Assembly: GCA_024402535.1 (NCBI GenBank)
Contig: JAKSTN010000001.1
Coordinates: forward strand, 124,001-188,000
Reading direction: 5' to 3'
Length of the DNA: 64,000 bases
Source of the DNA: Treponema sp.
GTDB lineage: Bacteria > Spirochaetota > Spirochaetia > Treponematales > Treponemataceae
Made by a program: the position numbers and the translations under genes. Under the pieces are notes generated by a model. It did no database searches. It was given only the letters and a program-made list of their open reading frames with translations, and was not told the DNA's origin. Shown piece by piece: positions 43,851 through 52,522 of this stretch (the stretch's first letter is position 1; the number at the start of each line of letters is the position of its first letter).

Positions 43851-45938
43851 ATGAGAAGTTTAAGATTCCGCCTGATTCACTTTGTTGCAATCGCAATCTT
43901 CCTTTCAGTTGGCGTTGTAGGTATGACAGCCTACTTAAGTTCAAAAAAAAATCAGACCCTTACTGTAAATGAACTCCTTCATCAGACAGCTGCCAAAGCT
44001 GCAGAAGACATTTACAATGCAAATGAAAAGGAATTTGTTTTCCTCAACACAATCGCTCGTGCCCCTCTTTTCAGAGACCGTAATGTTCCTCTGGAGCAGA
44101 AACTCCAGCAGCTTTTAGCCTACATGATGGACAATCCAAAAAAATACCAGAGTATTGCACTTCTGGATGAAAACGGAATGGCCCATTTTGCAAACGGCTA
44201 CTCATTCGACTTTTCACAGGGACTTTACTATAAAGAGGCAAAAGCCGGACGCAATTTCATCTCAAACCCTCAGTATGATCCGCAGCTGAAAATTGTAAGT
44301 ATGTTCTACGCTGTTCCGCTCTACGATATGGACAATAAATTTGCAGGTGCAATCATGTCGGTTATTATGGGAGACTGGATTACTCAGATTTCCAATTCCA
44401 TTACAGTCGGAAAAGGAAGCCACCCTATTATCATCAGTCAGCGAACAAAAGAAACTATTTCAGGAATTTCTGATCGTATTGCCGCAGGCAAAGAAGCAAT
44501 GCCTGTTCCTGCCGACGACGGTTCTCCATACAGCCTTCTTATTAATGATGTTATTTCGGGAAACACAAGTGAATGTACTTACATTGACCCTGAAACAAAT
44601 CTTCAGATGTGTGGTGCATATCGTCCTGTCGGAACAAACTGTGACTGGGTAGTTCTTGCATCAGCACCTTATGATGATTACTACAAACACCTGAACCAGC
44701 TTCTTACACAGATTGTTGTTTTCGTAATAATTGCCCTGACCGTTGCCGGACTTGCCAGCGGATTCCTTATCACCCGTATGGTCCGCCCGCTTATCGTTCT
44801 TAAAGAAAAGATTTTCGAAATCGCAACTGGTAACGCCGACCTTCGCCGTCGCCTTAAAGTAATGTCACAGGACGAAGTCGGAAAAGTTGTTGACTCATTC
44901 AACACCTTCACAGAAAAACTTCAGAACATTATTTTTGGTATCAAAGAATCAAAAGATGAACTGATTATGGCCGGAGACGACTTGAACGCAAGTACACAGG
45001 ATACTTCAGCCGCAATTACACAGATTATTGCAAACATTGAATCTGTTCACCGCCAGATTAACTCTCAGAGTGATTCAGTTCACGAAACAGCCGGTGCTGT
45101 AAACGAAATTGCTTCAAATATTGAAAGCCTTGAAAAGATGATTGAAAACCAGAGTACTGGTGTTCATCAGGCTTCAGCCGCTGTTGAAGAAATGATTGGA
45201 AACATCGACTCGGTAAACAAATCAGTTTCAAAAATGTCTACATCTTTCGAACACCTTACTTCAAGCGCACAGGAAGGTTCAAACCTGCAGACTGCTGTAA
45301 ATGACAAAATCGAAATGATCCGTACACAGTCAGAAACACTGCAGCAGGCCAACCTTGCTATCAGCTCAATTGCTGAACAGACAAACCTGCTGGCCATGAA
45401 CGCCGCCATCGAAGCCGCTCACGCCGGCGAAGCTGGTAAAGGATTCTCGGTTGTTGCCGATGAAATCCGCAAGCTTTCAGAAACATCTTCTGAACAAAGT
45501 AAAACAATCGGTGAACAGCTTACACAGATTCAGGCTTCTATTATTTCTGTTGTTGAAGCTTCACAGAAATCTTCAGAAGCATTCCTTTCTGTTATTACAG
45601 AAATCAATGACACAGATGAAATGGTTCAGCTTATTAAATCGGCAATGGACGAACAGACAGAAGGTTCACGTCAGATCAGCATCGCCCTTCGGGACATGAC
45701 AGACAGCACTCTGGAAGTTCGTACAGCTTCTCAGGAAATGGCCGAAGGTAACAAGCAGATTCTGAACGAAGTTCGCAACCTGCAGGATGCAACAGGTGTT
45801 ATGCTCCGCAGCATGGAAGAAATGAGTGTTGGTGCAACAAAGATCAACGAAACAGGTGTTGTGCTTACAGAAATTTCAGGAAAGATTCAGAACTCTATCG
45901 GCGAAATCGGCGAACGCATCGACGAATTCGAAGTTTAA
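43851..45938 (+). CDS. Methyl-accepting chemotaxis protein
   Basis: 695 residues from ATG 43851 (AGGAG upstream). Membrane spans at about residues 7-30 and 285-310 flank a periplasmic dCache-like domain (YMMDNPKKYQSIALLDENG, YKEAKAGRNFISNPQYD). HAMP follows, then the methyl-accepting signalling domain with the conserved tip EQTNLLAMNAAIEAAHAGEAGKGF. It would relay a small-molecule signal to CheA for control of the flagella. Ligand unknown. Confidence 0.93.
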   Translation: MRSLRFRLIHFVAIAIFLSVGVVGMTAYLSSKKNQTLTVNELLHQTAAKAAEDIYNANEKEFVFLNTIARAPLFRDRNVPLEQKLQQLLAYMMDNPKKYQSIALLDENGMAHFANGYSFDFSQGLYYKEAKAGRNFISNPQYDPQLKIVSMFYAVPLYDMDNKFAGAIMSVIMGDWITQISNSITVGKGSHPIIISQRTKETISGISDRIAAGKEAMPVPADDGSPYSLLINDVISGNTSECTYIDPETNLQMCGAYRPVGTNCDWVVLASAPYDDYYKHLNQLLTQIVVFVIIALTVAGLASGFLITRMVRPLIVLKEKIFEIATGNADLRRRLKVMSQDEVGKVVDSFNTFTEKLQNIIFGIKESKDELIMAGDDLNASTQDTSAAITQIIANIESVHRQINSQSDSVHETAGAVNEIASNIESLEKMIENQSTGVHQASAAVEEMIGNIDSVNKSVSKMSTSFEHLTSSAQEGSNLQTAVNDKIEMIRTQSETLQQANLAISSIAEQTNLLAMNAAIEAAHAGEAGKGFSVVADEIRKLSETSSEQSKTIGEQLTQIQASIISVVEASQKSSEAFLSVITEINDTDEMVQLIKSAMDEQTEGSRQISIALRDMTDSTLEVRTASQEMAEGNKQILNEVRNLQDATGVMLRSMEEMSVGATKINETGVVLTEISGKIQNSIGEIGERIDEFEV

Positions 45939-45977
45939 GTTTTTTATATGCGTTTGGGTTTTCTTTGTAGAAAATCC

Positions 45978-46047
45978 AAAAATGCACGCTTCAGTTGCAT
46001 ATAAGTCAAAAGTCAGACAGAATATGCATTATGAAGCGTGCATTTTT
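45978..46047 (+). promoter_or_regulatory. Long hairpin spanning the start codon of the ABC operon
   Basis: A perfect 16-bp inverted repeat (45978-45993 with 46032-46047, cores ATGCACGCTTCA and TGAAGCGTGCAT) encloses a second inverted repeat TGCATA/TATGCA (45996-46001, 46023-46028). A T run follows. The right arm contains the ATG (46031) and first codons of the solute-binding protein. It may be the chemoreceptor gene terminator, an attenuator or a translation-blocking hairpin. Confidence 0.7.
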
Positions 46048-46981
46048 TTTATTCCTTTCTATTTTATTATTAAATGTTTACTCGCCACTTTCCCTTGCCG
46101 CCAGACAACTGAAAGTCGGACTTTTGAACGGACCTTCCGCAGTTCCTGCAGCTTACCTGATTGAACATAAGTCTAATTTCAAATCTGCAGAATTGGATTT
46201 TCAGATTTTTTCCGGTGCAGACCTGGAACTTCCGAAACTTCTTAAAGGCGAACTGGACATTGCAGTTCTTCCTCCAAATGCCGCAGCAAAAGTCTGGAAC
46301 AAGTCAAACAGCGATATAGTTACTTTGGCCGTAATTGGCGAAGGAAACATTTCACTTCTTACAACAGACCAGAATTATAACGGGCTAAAAACCCTTGCAG
46401 GAAAAAAAGTCTATTGCGCAGGTCGCGGGGCAACGCCCGAGTACGTTTTCAGACATATTATTAATGAAATGGGAATTCAAAATATTAATCTTGATTTTTC
46501 AATTCCGAATCCGGAACTGGCAGGAAGCCTTATTTCTGGGAAAGCACAATACATTGTTGTACCGGAACCTTTTGCAACTGTTGCATTGACAAAAGGTAAA
46601 GAAGCCGGCGTAAGAAAAATATGTGACCTTTCAGATTTCTTTGAAGAAAATTTTCCAGTCACAGTTTTAGTCTGCAATAAAAAATCGCTTGATAATCCTA
46701 AAGTAAAAAAATCCATTAACGAATATCTTTCTCTTTATAAAAAAGCAGTTAAGTGGACAAATGAAAATCCTAAAGAAGCCGGCGCCCTTGTTGAAAAACA
46801 TACACTTGGACTTAATGCTTCAATTGCAGCGACCTCCATTCCAAACGGACACTACGTTTTTGTTCCGGCAAAAGACGCCCGAAAAAAAATAGAAAATCTT
46901 CTTTCATTATTTATGAAAGAAAACCCGGAATCTATTGGCGGCAAAATGCCAGATGAAAATTTTTACTACAACGGAAAATAA
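46031..46981 (+). CDS. ABC transporter substrate-binding protein (NitT/TauT/ThiY-like)
   Basis: 316 residues. Signal peptide MKRAFFLFLSILLLNVYSPLSLAA, then an NMT1/THI5-like periplasmic binding fold: KVGLLNGPSAVPAAYL, LKGELDIAVLPPNAAAK, LAGKKVYCAGRGATPEYVFRHI and YIVVPEPFATVAL. It binds an organic anion or pyrimidine-type ligand for import. Ligand unknown. It is the first gene of a two-gene uptake unit; its stop is followed at once by the ATG of the fused permease-ATPase. No ribosome site is visible and the start sits in a long hairpin. Confidence 0.87.
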   Translation: MKRAFFLFLSILLLNVYSPLSLAARQLKVGLLNGPSAVPAAYLIEHKSNFKSAELDFQIFSGADLELPKLLKGELDIAVLPPNAAAKVWNKSNSDIVTLAVIGEGNISLLTTDQNYNGLKTLAGKKVYCAGRGATPEYVFRHIINEMGIQNINLDFSIPNPELAGSLISGKAQYIVVPEPFATVALTKGKEAGVRKICDLSDFFEENFPVTVLVCNKKSLDNPKVKKSINEYLSLYKKAVKWTNENPKEAGALVEKHTLGLNASIAATSIPNGHYVFVPAKDARKKIENLLSLFMKENPESIGGKMPDENFYYNGK

Positions 46982-48433
46982 ATGAAAAATCTGAAGCCGC
47001 ATTTTTTTTTCATACTTTCAATTTTACTTTTTATAGCCGCCTGGGAGATAACCGCAAAAATCATTTCATCTCCACTTGTGCTTCCTACCCTTGAAGATAT
47101 TTTTGTCCGACTTCTTAAACTTTCTTCCGAAAAAAAATTCTGGCTTTCAGTCCTTATCACTTTTTCTCGTGTTCTTCTTTCATTTTTTCTGACCGTAATT
47201 CTTGGCACCATTATCGGCTTTGCTTCGGGCCTTTCCGAAAATGTCAGAGCCTTTTTGATTTTTCCATTTGCTTTAATCCGCTCAACGCCTGTAGTTGCCC
47301 TGATTATGGTCATGCTTTTCTGGTTTCCGTCAGAAAGACTTCCCCTTATCTGCGGTATTCTTATGGCACTGCCTGTTATGAGCGATACAGTTTCCAAAGC
47401 CGTTCAAAGCACTGAAAAAAATATTCTTGAAATGGCACAGGTTTTTAAGCTGAAGCTGTCTTCCCGCATAAGCGGCATTTACGTTCCTTATGTGAAACCA
47501 TATTTCGGCGGCGCCTGCCGCACAGTTTTTTCTTTAAGCTGGAAAGTTGTGGCTGCCGGCGAGATTCTTTCTCTTCCTCGTCTTGCCCTTGGCACTTTGA
47601 TTCAGGACAACCGCATTCTTCTGGAACCGGCTTCAGTTTTTGCCCTTGTTTTTGTCCTCACTTTTCTTTGTGTAATTTCTGAAAAAATTCTTTTCAAGAT
47701 TTTTATATTTATGGGCGTCACCCTCGGCCGCCTGTGCCGGCCTCGGGTCGTGCCTTCCGCAGTTCCGGCTTCCGCCTCCATTCCCGAAAGCGATGCCGCT
47801 TTCGGGAACGCGTCCCGCGCTGCTCCAGCCACTGACGCAGTCCGCATAACAAACTTAAGTTTTTCCTACGGCGAAAAAAATCTTTTCACAAATTTCTCAC
47901 AGGATTTTTCTTCAGGAAAAATCACAGCGCTGACCGCACCTACCGGAAGCGGGAAAACCACCTTACTGAAAATCCTGTCCGGCCTGATTCCGGCTTCAGA
48001 TTATCAAGGCCAGATTGAATGCCCGGACGTTTCATTTATTTTTCAGGATGACAGACTTGTTCCCGAACTTTCTGTTCTTAAAAATGTGGCCCTTCCGCTT
48101 TTTTCAACTTATTCCAGAAAAACCGCTTACAGCATTGCTTACCGCTTTTTGCAGAAAGTTGGGCTTGAAGACAAAGCCTTTGAAAAAGCGGCCGTTTTAA
48201 GCGGCGGCGAAAAACAAAAAGTTCAGGCGGCCAGAGCCTTTGCCTTTCCTGCACCTGTTCTTCTTATGGATGAAGGCACCAGCAGCCTGGATGAAAAATC
48301 AAAGGCTGAACTTTGGGAAAACATAACAGAGCTGCTTCAGGAATCTCCACGCACTTTAATTTTTGTCACTCATGACCAGGCGGAAGCCAAAAGATACGGC
48401 TCAAACATGCTTATTACTTTTTCCGGGCGGTAA
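46982..48433 (+). CDS. Fused ABC permease and ATPase
   Basis: 483 residues. The N-terminal ~240 residues are an SsuC/TauC-like permease with 5-6 helices and an EAA-type loop (LEMAQVFKLKLSSRISGIYVPYVKPYF). A GC-rich, Ala/Pro linker follows (about residues 250-282). The C-terminal ATPase has APTGSGKTT, LSGGEKQKVQAARAF and PVLLMDEGTSSLD. Permease and ATPase are normally separate genes in this family, so this looks like a fusion. The linker DNA carries an 11-bp perfect hairpin. Together with the upstream binding protein it forms an importer. Confidence 0.88.
   Translation: MKNLKPHFFFILSILLFIAAWEITAKIISSPLVLPTLEDIFVRLLKLSSEKKFWLSVLITFSRVLLSFFLTVILGTIIGFASGLSENVRAFLIFPFALIRSTPVVALIMVMLFWFPSERLPLICGILMALPVMSDTVSKAVQSTEKNILEMAQVFKLKLSSRISGIYVPYVKPYFGGACRTVFSLSWKVVAAGEILSLPRLALGTLIQDNRILLEPASVFALVFVLTFLCVISEKILFKIFIFMGVTLGRLCRPRVVPSAVPASASIPESDAAFGNASRAAPATDAVRITNLSFSYGEKNLFTNFSQDFSSGKITALTAPTGSGKTTLLKILSGLIPASDYQGQIECPDVSFIFQDDRLVPELSVLKNVALPLFSTYSRKTAYSIAYRFLQKVGLEDKAFEKAAVLSGGEKQKVQAARAFAFPAPVLLMDEGTSSLDEKSKAELWENITELLQESPRTLIFVTHDQAEAKRYGSNMLITFSGR
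47781..47808. repeat. Perfect inverted repeat in the permease-ATPase linker
   Basis: TTCCCGAAAGC (47781-47791) and GCTTTCGGGAA (47798-47808) with a 6-base loop, inside a stretch of G+C far above the flanking coding sequence. It resembles intergenic hairpin elements, yet is translated. Confidence 0.85.
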
Positions 48434-48615
48434 ATCCTTCAGGAGGCATGCCTGACACCCTCGCATAATCGCCTGATTTGCCGTCCAAAAGAGACCTCGC
48501 TGCGCAAGGGATAGGAGCCCCCGCGAAGCGGTCCAACCTGTGAAACAGGTTGGATGAGCCGGATGAGGCGAAGGGCGCATAGCCCGGCCCGAAGGGGGCG
48601 CCCCTATGATTTAAA
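48434..48615. repeat. GC-rich intergenic block with several hairpins
   Basis: Non-coding, strongly GC-rich stretch between the ABC operon and the hydrogenase gene. It contains TCCAACCTG-tgaaa-CAGGTTGGA (about 48532-48554), GGGCGCATAGCCCGGCCCGAAG and GGGGCGCCCC. The pattern is like dispersed intergenic repeats seen in some gut spirochaetes and fibrobacters; this is from memory and unverified. It may also act as a terminator. Confidence 0.5.
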
Positions 48616-48665
48616 TCTTCTCGATTTTACTTTATAATCAGTCATAACTTTTCTCGGAGGGCGCC

Positions 48666-50156
48666 ATGCTCAATATCAACAACAATACAAATCAGATAAA
48701 AACAGAAATCCTTGTACGCATTATCAAACTGCAGCTGGAAGAAAACCTTGTAAAAGGCGTTCATTATATTCCAAAGCAGATGGCGCCTAAAGACAGGGAA
48801 CCTTTTACCTGCTGTATTTATCACGACCGTGAAATTCTGCGCCAGCGCGTTATTGCAAGACTTGGCTGTTCAGTTGAAGGCCTTGATGAAGAAGCTGCCC
48901 TTGCCGATTTTGCTCAGGAAGCATTGTGGCGCGAAAAACCAACCTGGCCTATGCTGACTGTTCTTCATGAAGCCTGCAACGCCTGTGTTCACACAAAATA
49001 CATGGTAACAAACGCCTGCCAGGGTTGTCTTGCCCGCCCGTGTACAATGAACTGTCCTAAAAAAGCGATCACAGTTCAGAACCATCACGCTAAAATTGAC
49101 GAAAATATGTGTTCAAACTGCGGACTTTGTATGCAGAACTGTCCGTACCACGCAATCATTAAAATTCCTGTTCCTTGTGAAGAAGCCTGTCCTGTTGGAG
49201 CAATTTCAAAGGACGAAACCGGACGCGAAGTAATCGACTTCCACAAATGTATTTTCTGCGGAAACTGTATGAGAAGCTGCCCTTTCGGCGCCATGATGGA
49301 CAAAAGCCAGATTGTGGATGTTCTGAAAAGAATAATGAACGGCGAAAAAGTTGTAGCGCTTTATGCACCAAGTATTGCAGCTCAGTTCAAAGCTCCGGCC
49401 GCTAATCTTGAACAGGCACTTAAAACTTCAGGTTTCTCAAAAGTGCTGGAAGTTGCTCTGGGTGCTGATATTTGTGCCGACAAGGAAGCCCGCGAATTTA
49501 CAGAGCGCATGGAACGGGGTGACAAGCTTATGACAACTTCCTGCTGTTCAGCTTATGTACGTGCCGTACGAAAACATGTTCCTGACCTTGTTCCATGTAT
49601 TTCTGAAACAAGAAGTCCTATGCACTACACAGCCGAAATTGCAAAAAAGGAAAATCCTGACTGCATTACAGTTTTCATCGGGCCATGTATTGCAAAACGC
49701 CGCGAAGGTATGGACGACCCGATGGTAGACTACGTTCTGAGCATTGAAGAAATAAAAGCTCTGTTCACTGCAAAAGAAATTGATCCGGTAACAATTGAAG
49801 TTACTGATGAAGAAATCCTCAATAAGAAACATATTCCTACAGCCAGTGCAAGAAACTTTGCACAGAGCGGTGGTGTTGCTGCCAGTATCAAGGCTCGTCT
49901 TTCTGATCCTGATATTCTGCGCCCAACCGTCATCAACGGGCTGAACAAAAAAGGTATGGCACAGCTTATGATGTATGGAAAAATCAACGCTGGAAAAATG
50001 ACACCGCCGCCTAACTGTCCGAACCTGGTTGAAGTTATGGCCTGTGAAGGCGGCTGTATTGCAGGCCCTGGAGCCATTGTAAGCTCAAACATTGCAACAG
50101 CACAGCTTGGAAAATATGTTGCAGATGGAAATCAGGAGGAACCTGAAAAGGTATAA
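48666..50156 (+). CDS. Monomeric [FeFe] hydrogenase (group B-like)
   Basis: 496 residues. Three ferredoxin-like Cys clusters come first (ACQGCLARPCTMNCP, CSNCGLCMQNCP and CIFCGNCMRSCP). The H-cluster domain has TTSCCSAY (Cys293-Cys294; TSCCPxW in group A), FIGPCIAKRRE and EVMACEGGCIAGPG. The variant motifs point to a group B or similar clade of putative hydrogenases. It catalyses H2 production or uptake with ferredoxin in the cytoplasm. The HydEFG maturases are not in the window. GGAGGG precedes the ATG. Fits a fermentative anaerobe. Confidence 0.88.
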   Translation: MLNINNNTNQIKTEILVRIIKLQLEENLVKGVHYIPKQMAPKDREPFTCCIYHDREILRQRVIARLGCSVEGLDEEAALADFAQEALWREKPTWPMLTVLHEACNACVHTKYMVTNACQGCLARPCTMNCPKKAITVQNHHAKIDENMCSNCGLCMQNCPYHAIIKIPVPCEEACPVGAISKDETGREVIDFHKCIFCGNCMRSCPFGAMMDKSQIVDVLKRIMNGEKVVALYAPSIAAQFKAPAANLEQALKTSGFSKVLEVALGADICADKEAREFTERMERGDKLMTTSCCSAYVRAVRKHVPDLVPCISETRSPMHYTAEIAKKENPDCITVFIGPCIAKRREGMDDPMVDYVLSIEEIKALFTAKEIDPVTIEVTDEEILNKKHIPTASARNFAQSGGVAASIKARLSDPDILRPTVINGLNKKGMAQLMMYGKINAGKMTPPPNCPNLVEVMACEGGCIAGPGAIVSSNIATAQLGKYVADGNQEEPEKV

Positions 50157-50170
50157 ATCATAAAATATTT

Positions 50171-50290
50171 GGAATAGGAACAGAATGGGTGTGGCAGGCC
50201 GCAAGGTCCGTACAAGGCACAGTATTCTTAAAACTTTTATTCCTCGAAGAATGTCACACCGATTCGGTTTTGCTAACGCAAAACCTTTGT
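50171..50290 (+). ncRNA. Candidate structured RNA with terminator
   Basis: A ~120-base non-coding stretch with clear fold potential. A 14-bp closing stem (50183-50196 with 50252-50265; one mismatch and one G-U pair) surrounds GGCC-GCAA-GGTC, a GNRA-capped hairpin at 50197-50208. A further ATTCTT/AAGAAT pairing is possible. A terminator-like hairpin GGTTTTGC-taac-GCAAAACC (50266-50285) follows directly, with TTTGT after it. It does not match SRP RNA, 6S RNA or any riboswitch I know. It may be a small RNA or the 3' regulatory region of the hydrogenase mRNA. Confidence 0.45.
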
Positions 50291-50389
50291 AAAAGTGATA
50301 TAACCGGTTTAGTCGTATATGTTCGTGTATTAACAGGAACTATTTGATTTAATCCTACCATAAATATTTATTATTTTTTGGTGGAAAAG

Positions 50390-50418
50390 TTGATTTCCAA
50401 AGTGAAAGTTAGTACCCT
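50390..50418 (+). promoter_or_regulatory. Promoter, leaderless
   Basis: TTGATT (50390-50395), 17-bp spacer, TACCCT (50413-50418). ATG 50425 is 6 bases later with no ribosome site. Confidence 0.4.
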
Positions 50419-50424
50419 TTAACT

Positions 50425-51330
50425 ATGAAGCTTGAAGAAGTTGATTTCATTTCACAAAATATTGTTACCACCGAATTATTCGGATGTGACACTTCTGTTA
50501 CAAATGTTTTTTTGTATCAGGACCGTTATAAAATTTCATCCTTTGTGAAATCCGAGATTTTCTTCAGATATTACAATACAACTCCAAACCATACAGGTTT
50601 TTGTTTTCCAATTCCTTTCAAATCGGCTCCGGAAGACTATCTTAAAACGGCGCTGGAAGAAATCATCAGCAATGAAAATCCTCGTTTTTGTTATATCAGC
50701 AAAAATCAGAAAGATTTAATTGATGCCTGCCTTGAAAAAGATTTTCCTGAATATAAAGTGAACTGGGAAACTTTTCGAGGCGATTCAGATTATATTTACC
50801 TTCAAAATGATCTTGCTGACTTACCTGGAAAAGATTATCAGAAAAAGAGAAACCACATTTCCCGTTTCAACAGAATCTACAAAGACAACTGGCAGTTCAA
50901 AACTTTTCCTGAAGAAAATATAAAAAACGATATTCTTGCTGTTGAAGAAAAATGGTTCAATGAAAACGGTGGAGATGAAAATCCTGATCTTCAGTCAGAA
51001 TACAACATCATAAAAAATGCAGTACAGAATGCAGAAGAACTTAACATCATTGGTGCAGTTTTATACATAAATGGAGAACCTTCTGCCATGTGTCTTGCGG
51101 CCCCTGTTTCAAGTGACACGCTGGATGTTCTCTTTGAAAAATCAGTTTCTGAAACTGCGGAAAACGGTTCATATGCTGTAATCAATAAAATGTTTGCCGC
51201 TCACTGTTATGCTTACAAATATTTAAACCGTGAAGAAGACCTTGGAATTGAAGGACTTAGAAAAGCAAAACTTTCCTACAAGCCCGAAATCATTTTAGAC
51301 AAATATTTCGGAAACATTGTAAGAAAGTAA
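50425..51330 (+). CDS. DUF2156-type (GNAT/FemAB-fold) acyltransferase-like protein
   Basis: 301 residues with no signal peptide. The layout is that of DUF2156 proteins (C-terminal domain of lysyl-phosphatidylglycerol synthases, GNAT fold): an N-terminal half with FCFPIPF and KYQKKRNHISRFNR, then VEEKWFNENG, NIIGAVLYINGEPSAMCLA, DVLFEKSVSETAENGSYAVINKMFA and EDLGIEGLRKAKLSYKP. The DLGIEGLRKAKLSYKP ending is characteristic. It may use an aminoacyl or acyl donor; substrate unknown. Convergent with the thioesterase gene. Confidence 0.8.
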   Translation: MKLEEVDFISQNIVTTELFGCDTSVTNVFLYQDRYKISSFVKSEIFFRYYNTTPNHTGFCFPIPFKSAPEDYLKTALEEIISNENPRFCYISKNQKDLIDACLEKDFPEYKVNWETFRGDSDYIYLQNDLADLPGKDYQKKRNHISRFNRIYKDNWQFKTFPEENIKNDILAVEEKWFNENGGDENPDLQSEYNIIKNAVQNAEELNIIGAVLYINGEPSAMCLAAPVSSDTLDVLFEKSVSETAENGSYAVINKMFAAHCYAYKYLNREEDLGIEGLRKAKLSYKPEIILDKYFGNIVRK

Positions 51331-51340
51331 ATCCGGAAAA

Positions 51341-52102
51341 CTACCAGAGCAGTTCTGCTTCAAAGCTTACGGCTTCTGAAGTTTTTCCTACGACTGTAAT
51401 CTTTTTTTCATCATCACAAATATCACCATAAATCTGAAGTGTTTCATCAATCATGGCTTCTTTTGAAAAATTGATTCTGAAATCTGTGAATTGTTTTACA
51501 CGGTATTCAGGGGGCAGAGCGTCTACAGCAAATGCAGCATAACGGGAATTATTTGTATGTCCGTTTGCATCAATATCTGAGTAACAGATTTTCCTTTCTG
51601 CAAAAAGTTTTGCATTTTCTGATAGAGTGATTTTTCCGCATGGAAGACAGTCATGTTCCAACTTCAACTCACTTGGAGTTCTAAGTCCCATTTCATCAAA
51701 CTTTTTGATTGGCATAAGTCTTCTGTTATTCAGGTCTACAAGAAGCCAGGTGGAAAGTCCTGAAACAAGCTTTTCTCCATCTTCAGATTTGATTTCGTAG
51801 TCACGAACAAATTGCAAGGCTTCAGATTTTTCTTCCCAGGTTGTAAGAACTACATGCTGATTTTCGGTCGGGTATTTGTGAATTTTGAATGAACAGCGAG
51901 AAACCAGAATAGCAATGCCTTTCTCAGTAAGGACGTCGCGGCTCATATTTCTGACATTAAAATCTTCTACTGCTACATCTGAAGTAAGTTTAAGAAGCTG
52001 GTCCAATGCAAATTTTTTGTCGGCATTGCACTGTGAAAAATAAATCATTGTTTCATAAAAAAATTTATTATTTTCGTCATGATATTGTTTGTAAGTATTC
52101 AT
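51341..52102 (-). CDS. Acyl-ACP thioesterase
   Basis: 253 residues, a double hot-dog protein. Releases fatty acids from acyl carrier protein in the cytoplasm. The second repeat contains SDIDANGHTNNSRYAAF, with the Asn/His pair of the FatA/FatB-type active site. The first repeat has DFNVRNMSRDVL and FKIHKYPTENQHVVLTTWEE. GAGGATG precedes the ATG. Not linked to other lipid genes here. Confidence 0.87.
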   Translation of the reverse strand: MNTYKQYHDENNKFFYETMIYFSQCNADKKFALDQLLKLTSDVAVEDFNVRNMSRDVLTEKGIAILVSRCSFKIHKYPTENQHVVLTTWEEKSEALQFVRDYEIKSEDGEKLVSGLSTWLLVDLNNRRLMPIKKFDEMGLRTPSELKLEHDCLPCGKITLSENAKLFAERKICYSDIDANGHTNNSRYAAFAVDALPPEYRVKQFTDFRINFSKEAMIDETLQIYGDICDDEKKITVVGKTSEAVSFEAELLW

Positions 52103-52235
52103 TACGCATCCTCAAAACTTTTTTTGTTACAGTTATTTTATTCGTCCAAATTAAGTGTTTCAACTGGTCTATAAAAACTATTATTTATAAACTGTATTTT
52201 ATTTTTCTGTTATAATTAAGGAGTAAGGATAAAAA

Positions 52236-52520
52236 ATGAAACATCATATAATCGTAAAATTCAAAAAAGAAGCACCAGCTCTGAACGAAATACTTCCTGA
52301 TATCGAAAAAATTTTTGAAGGCGTTCTGGAAGTGCCGGGAGTAAAATCTTACAACCTGATTTTGAACTGCATCGATCGTTCAAACCGTTACAACCTGATG
52401 ATTGTAATTGATATGGAAAAATCTGCCCTTGAAGCATATGACAACTGTAAGGCACATCATATATGGAAAGATAATTACAGTAAGTACATTGAATCAAAGG
52501 CTATTTTTGACAGCGAGTAA
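52236..52520 (+). CDS. Dabb-type stress-responsive alpha/beta-barrel protein
   Basis: 94 residues. Dimeric alpha+beta barrel (Dabb) pattern: MKHHIIVKFK start, a helix with EKIFEGVLEVPGVKSYN, then NRYNLMIVIDMEKSALEAYDNCKAHHIWKDNYSKYIESKA. Function of such single-domain proteins is mostly unknown. AAGGAG precedes the ATG. Convergent with the next gene, 2 bp apart. Confidence 0.8.
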   Translation: MKHHIIVKFKKEAPALNEILPDIEKIFEGVLEVPGVKSYNLILNCIDRSNRYNLMIVIDMEKSALEAYDNCKAHHIWKDNYSKYIESKAIFDSE

Positions 52521-52522
52521 AA

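Noticed and set aside
50171-50265. SRP (4.5S) RNA
   Set aside because: A CAGG plus GNRA hairpin looks similar, but the conserved AGCAG on the 3' side of helix 8 is missing.
50157-50424. Integron attC site
   Set aside because: Large imperfect inverted repeat present, but no RYYYAAC/GTTRRRY ends and no integrase nearby.
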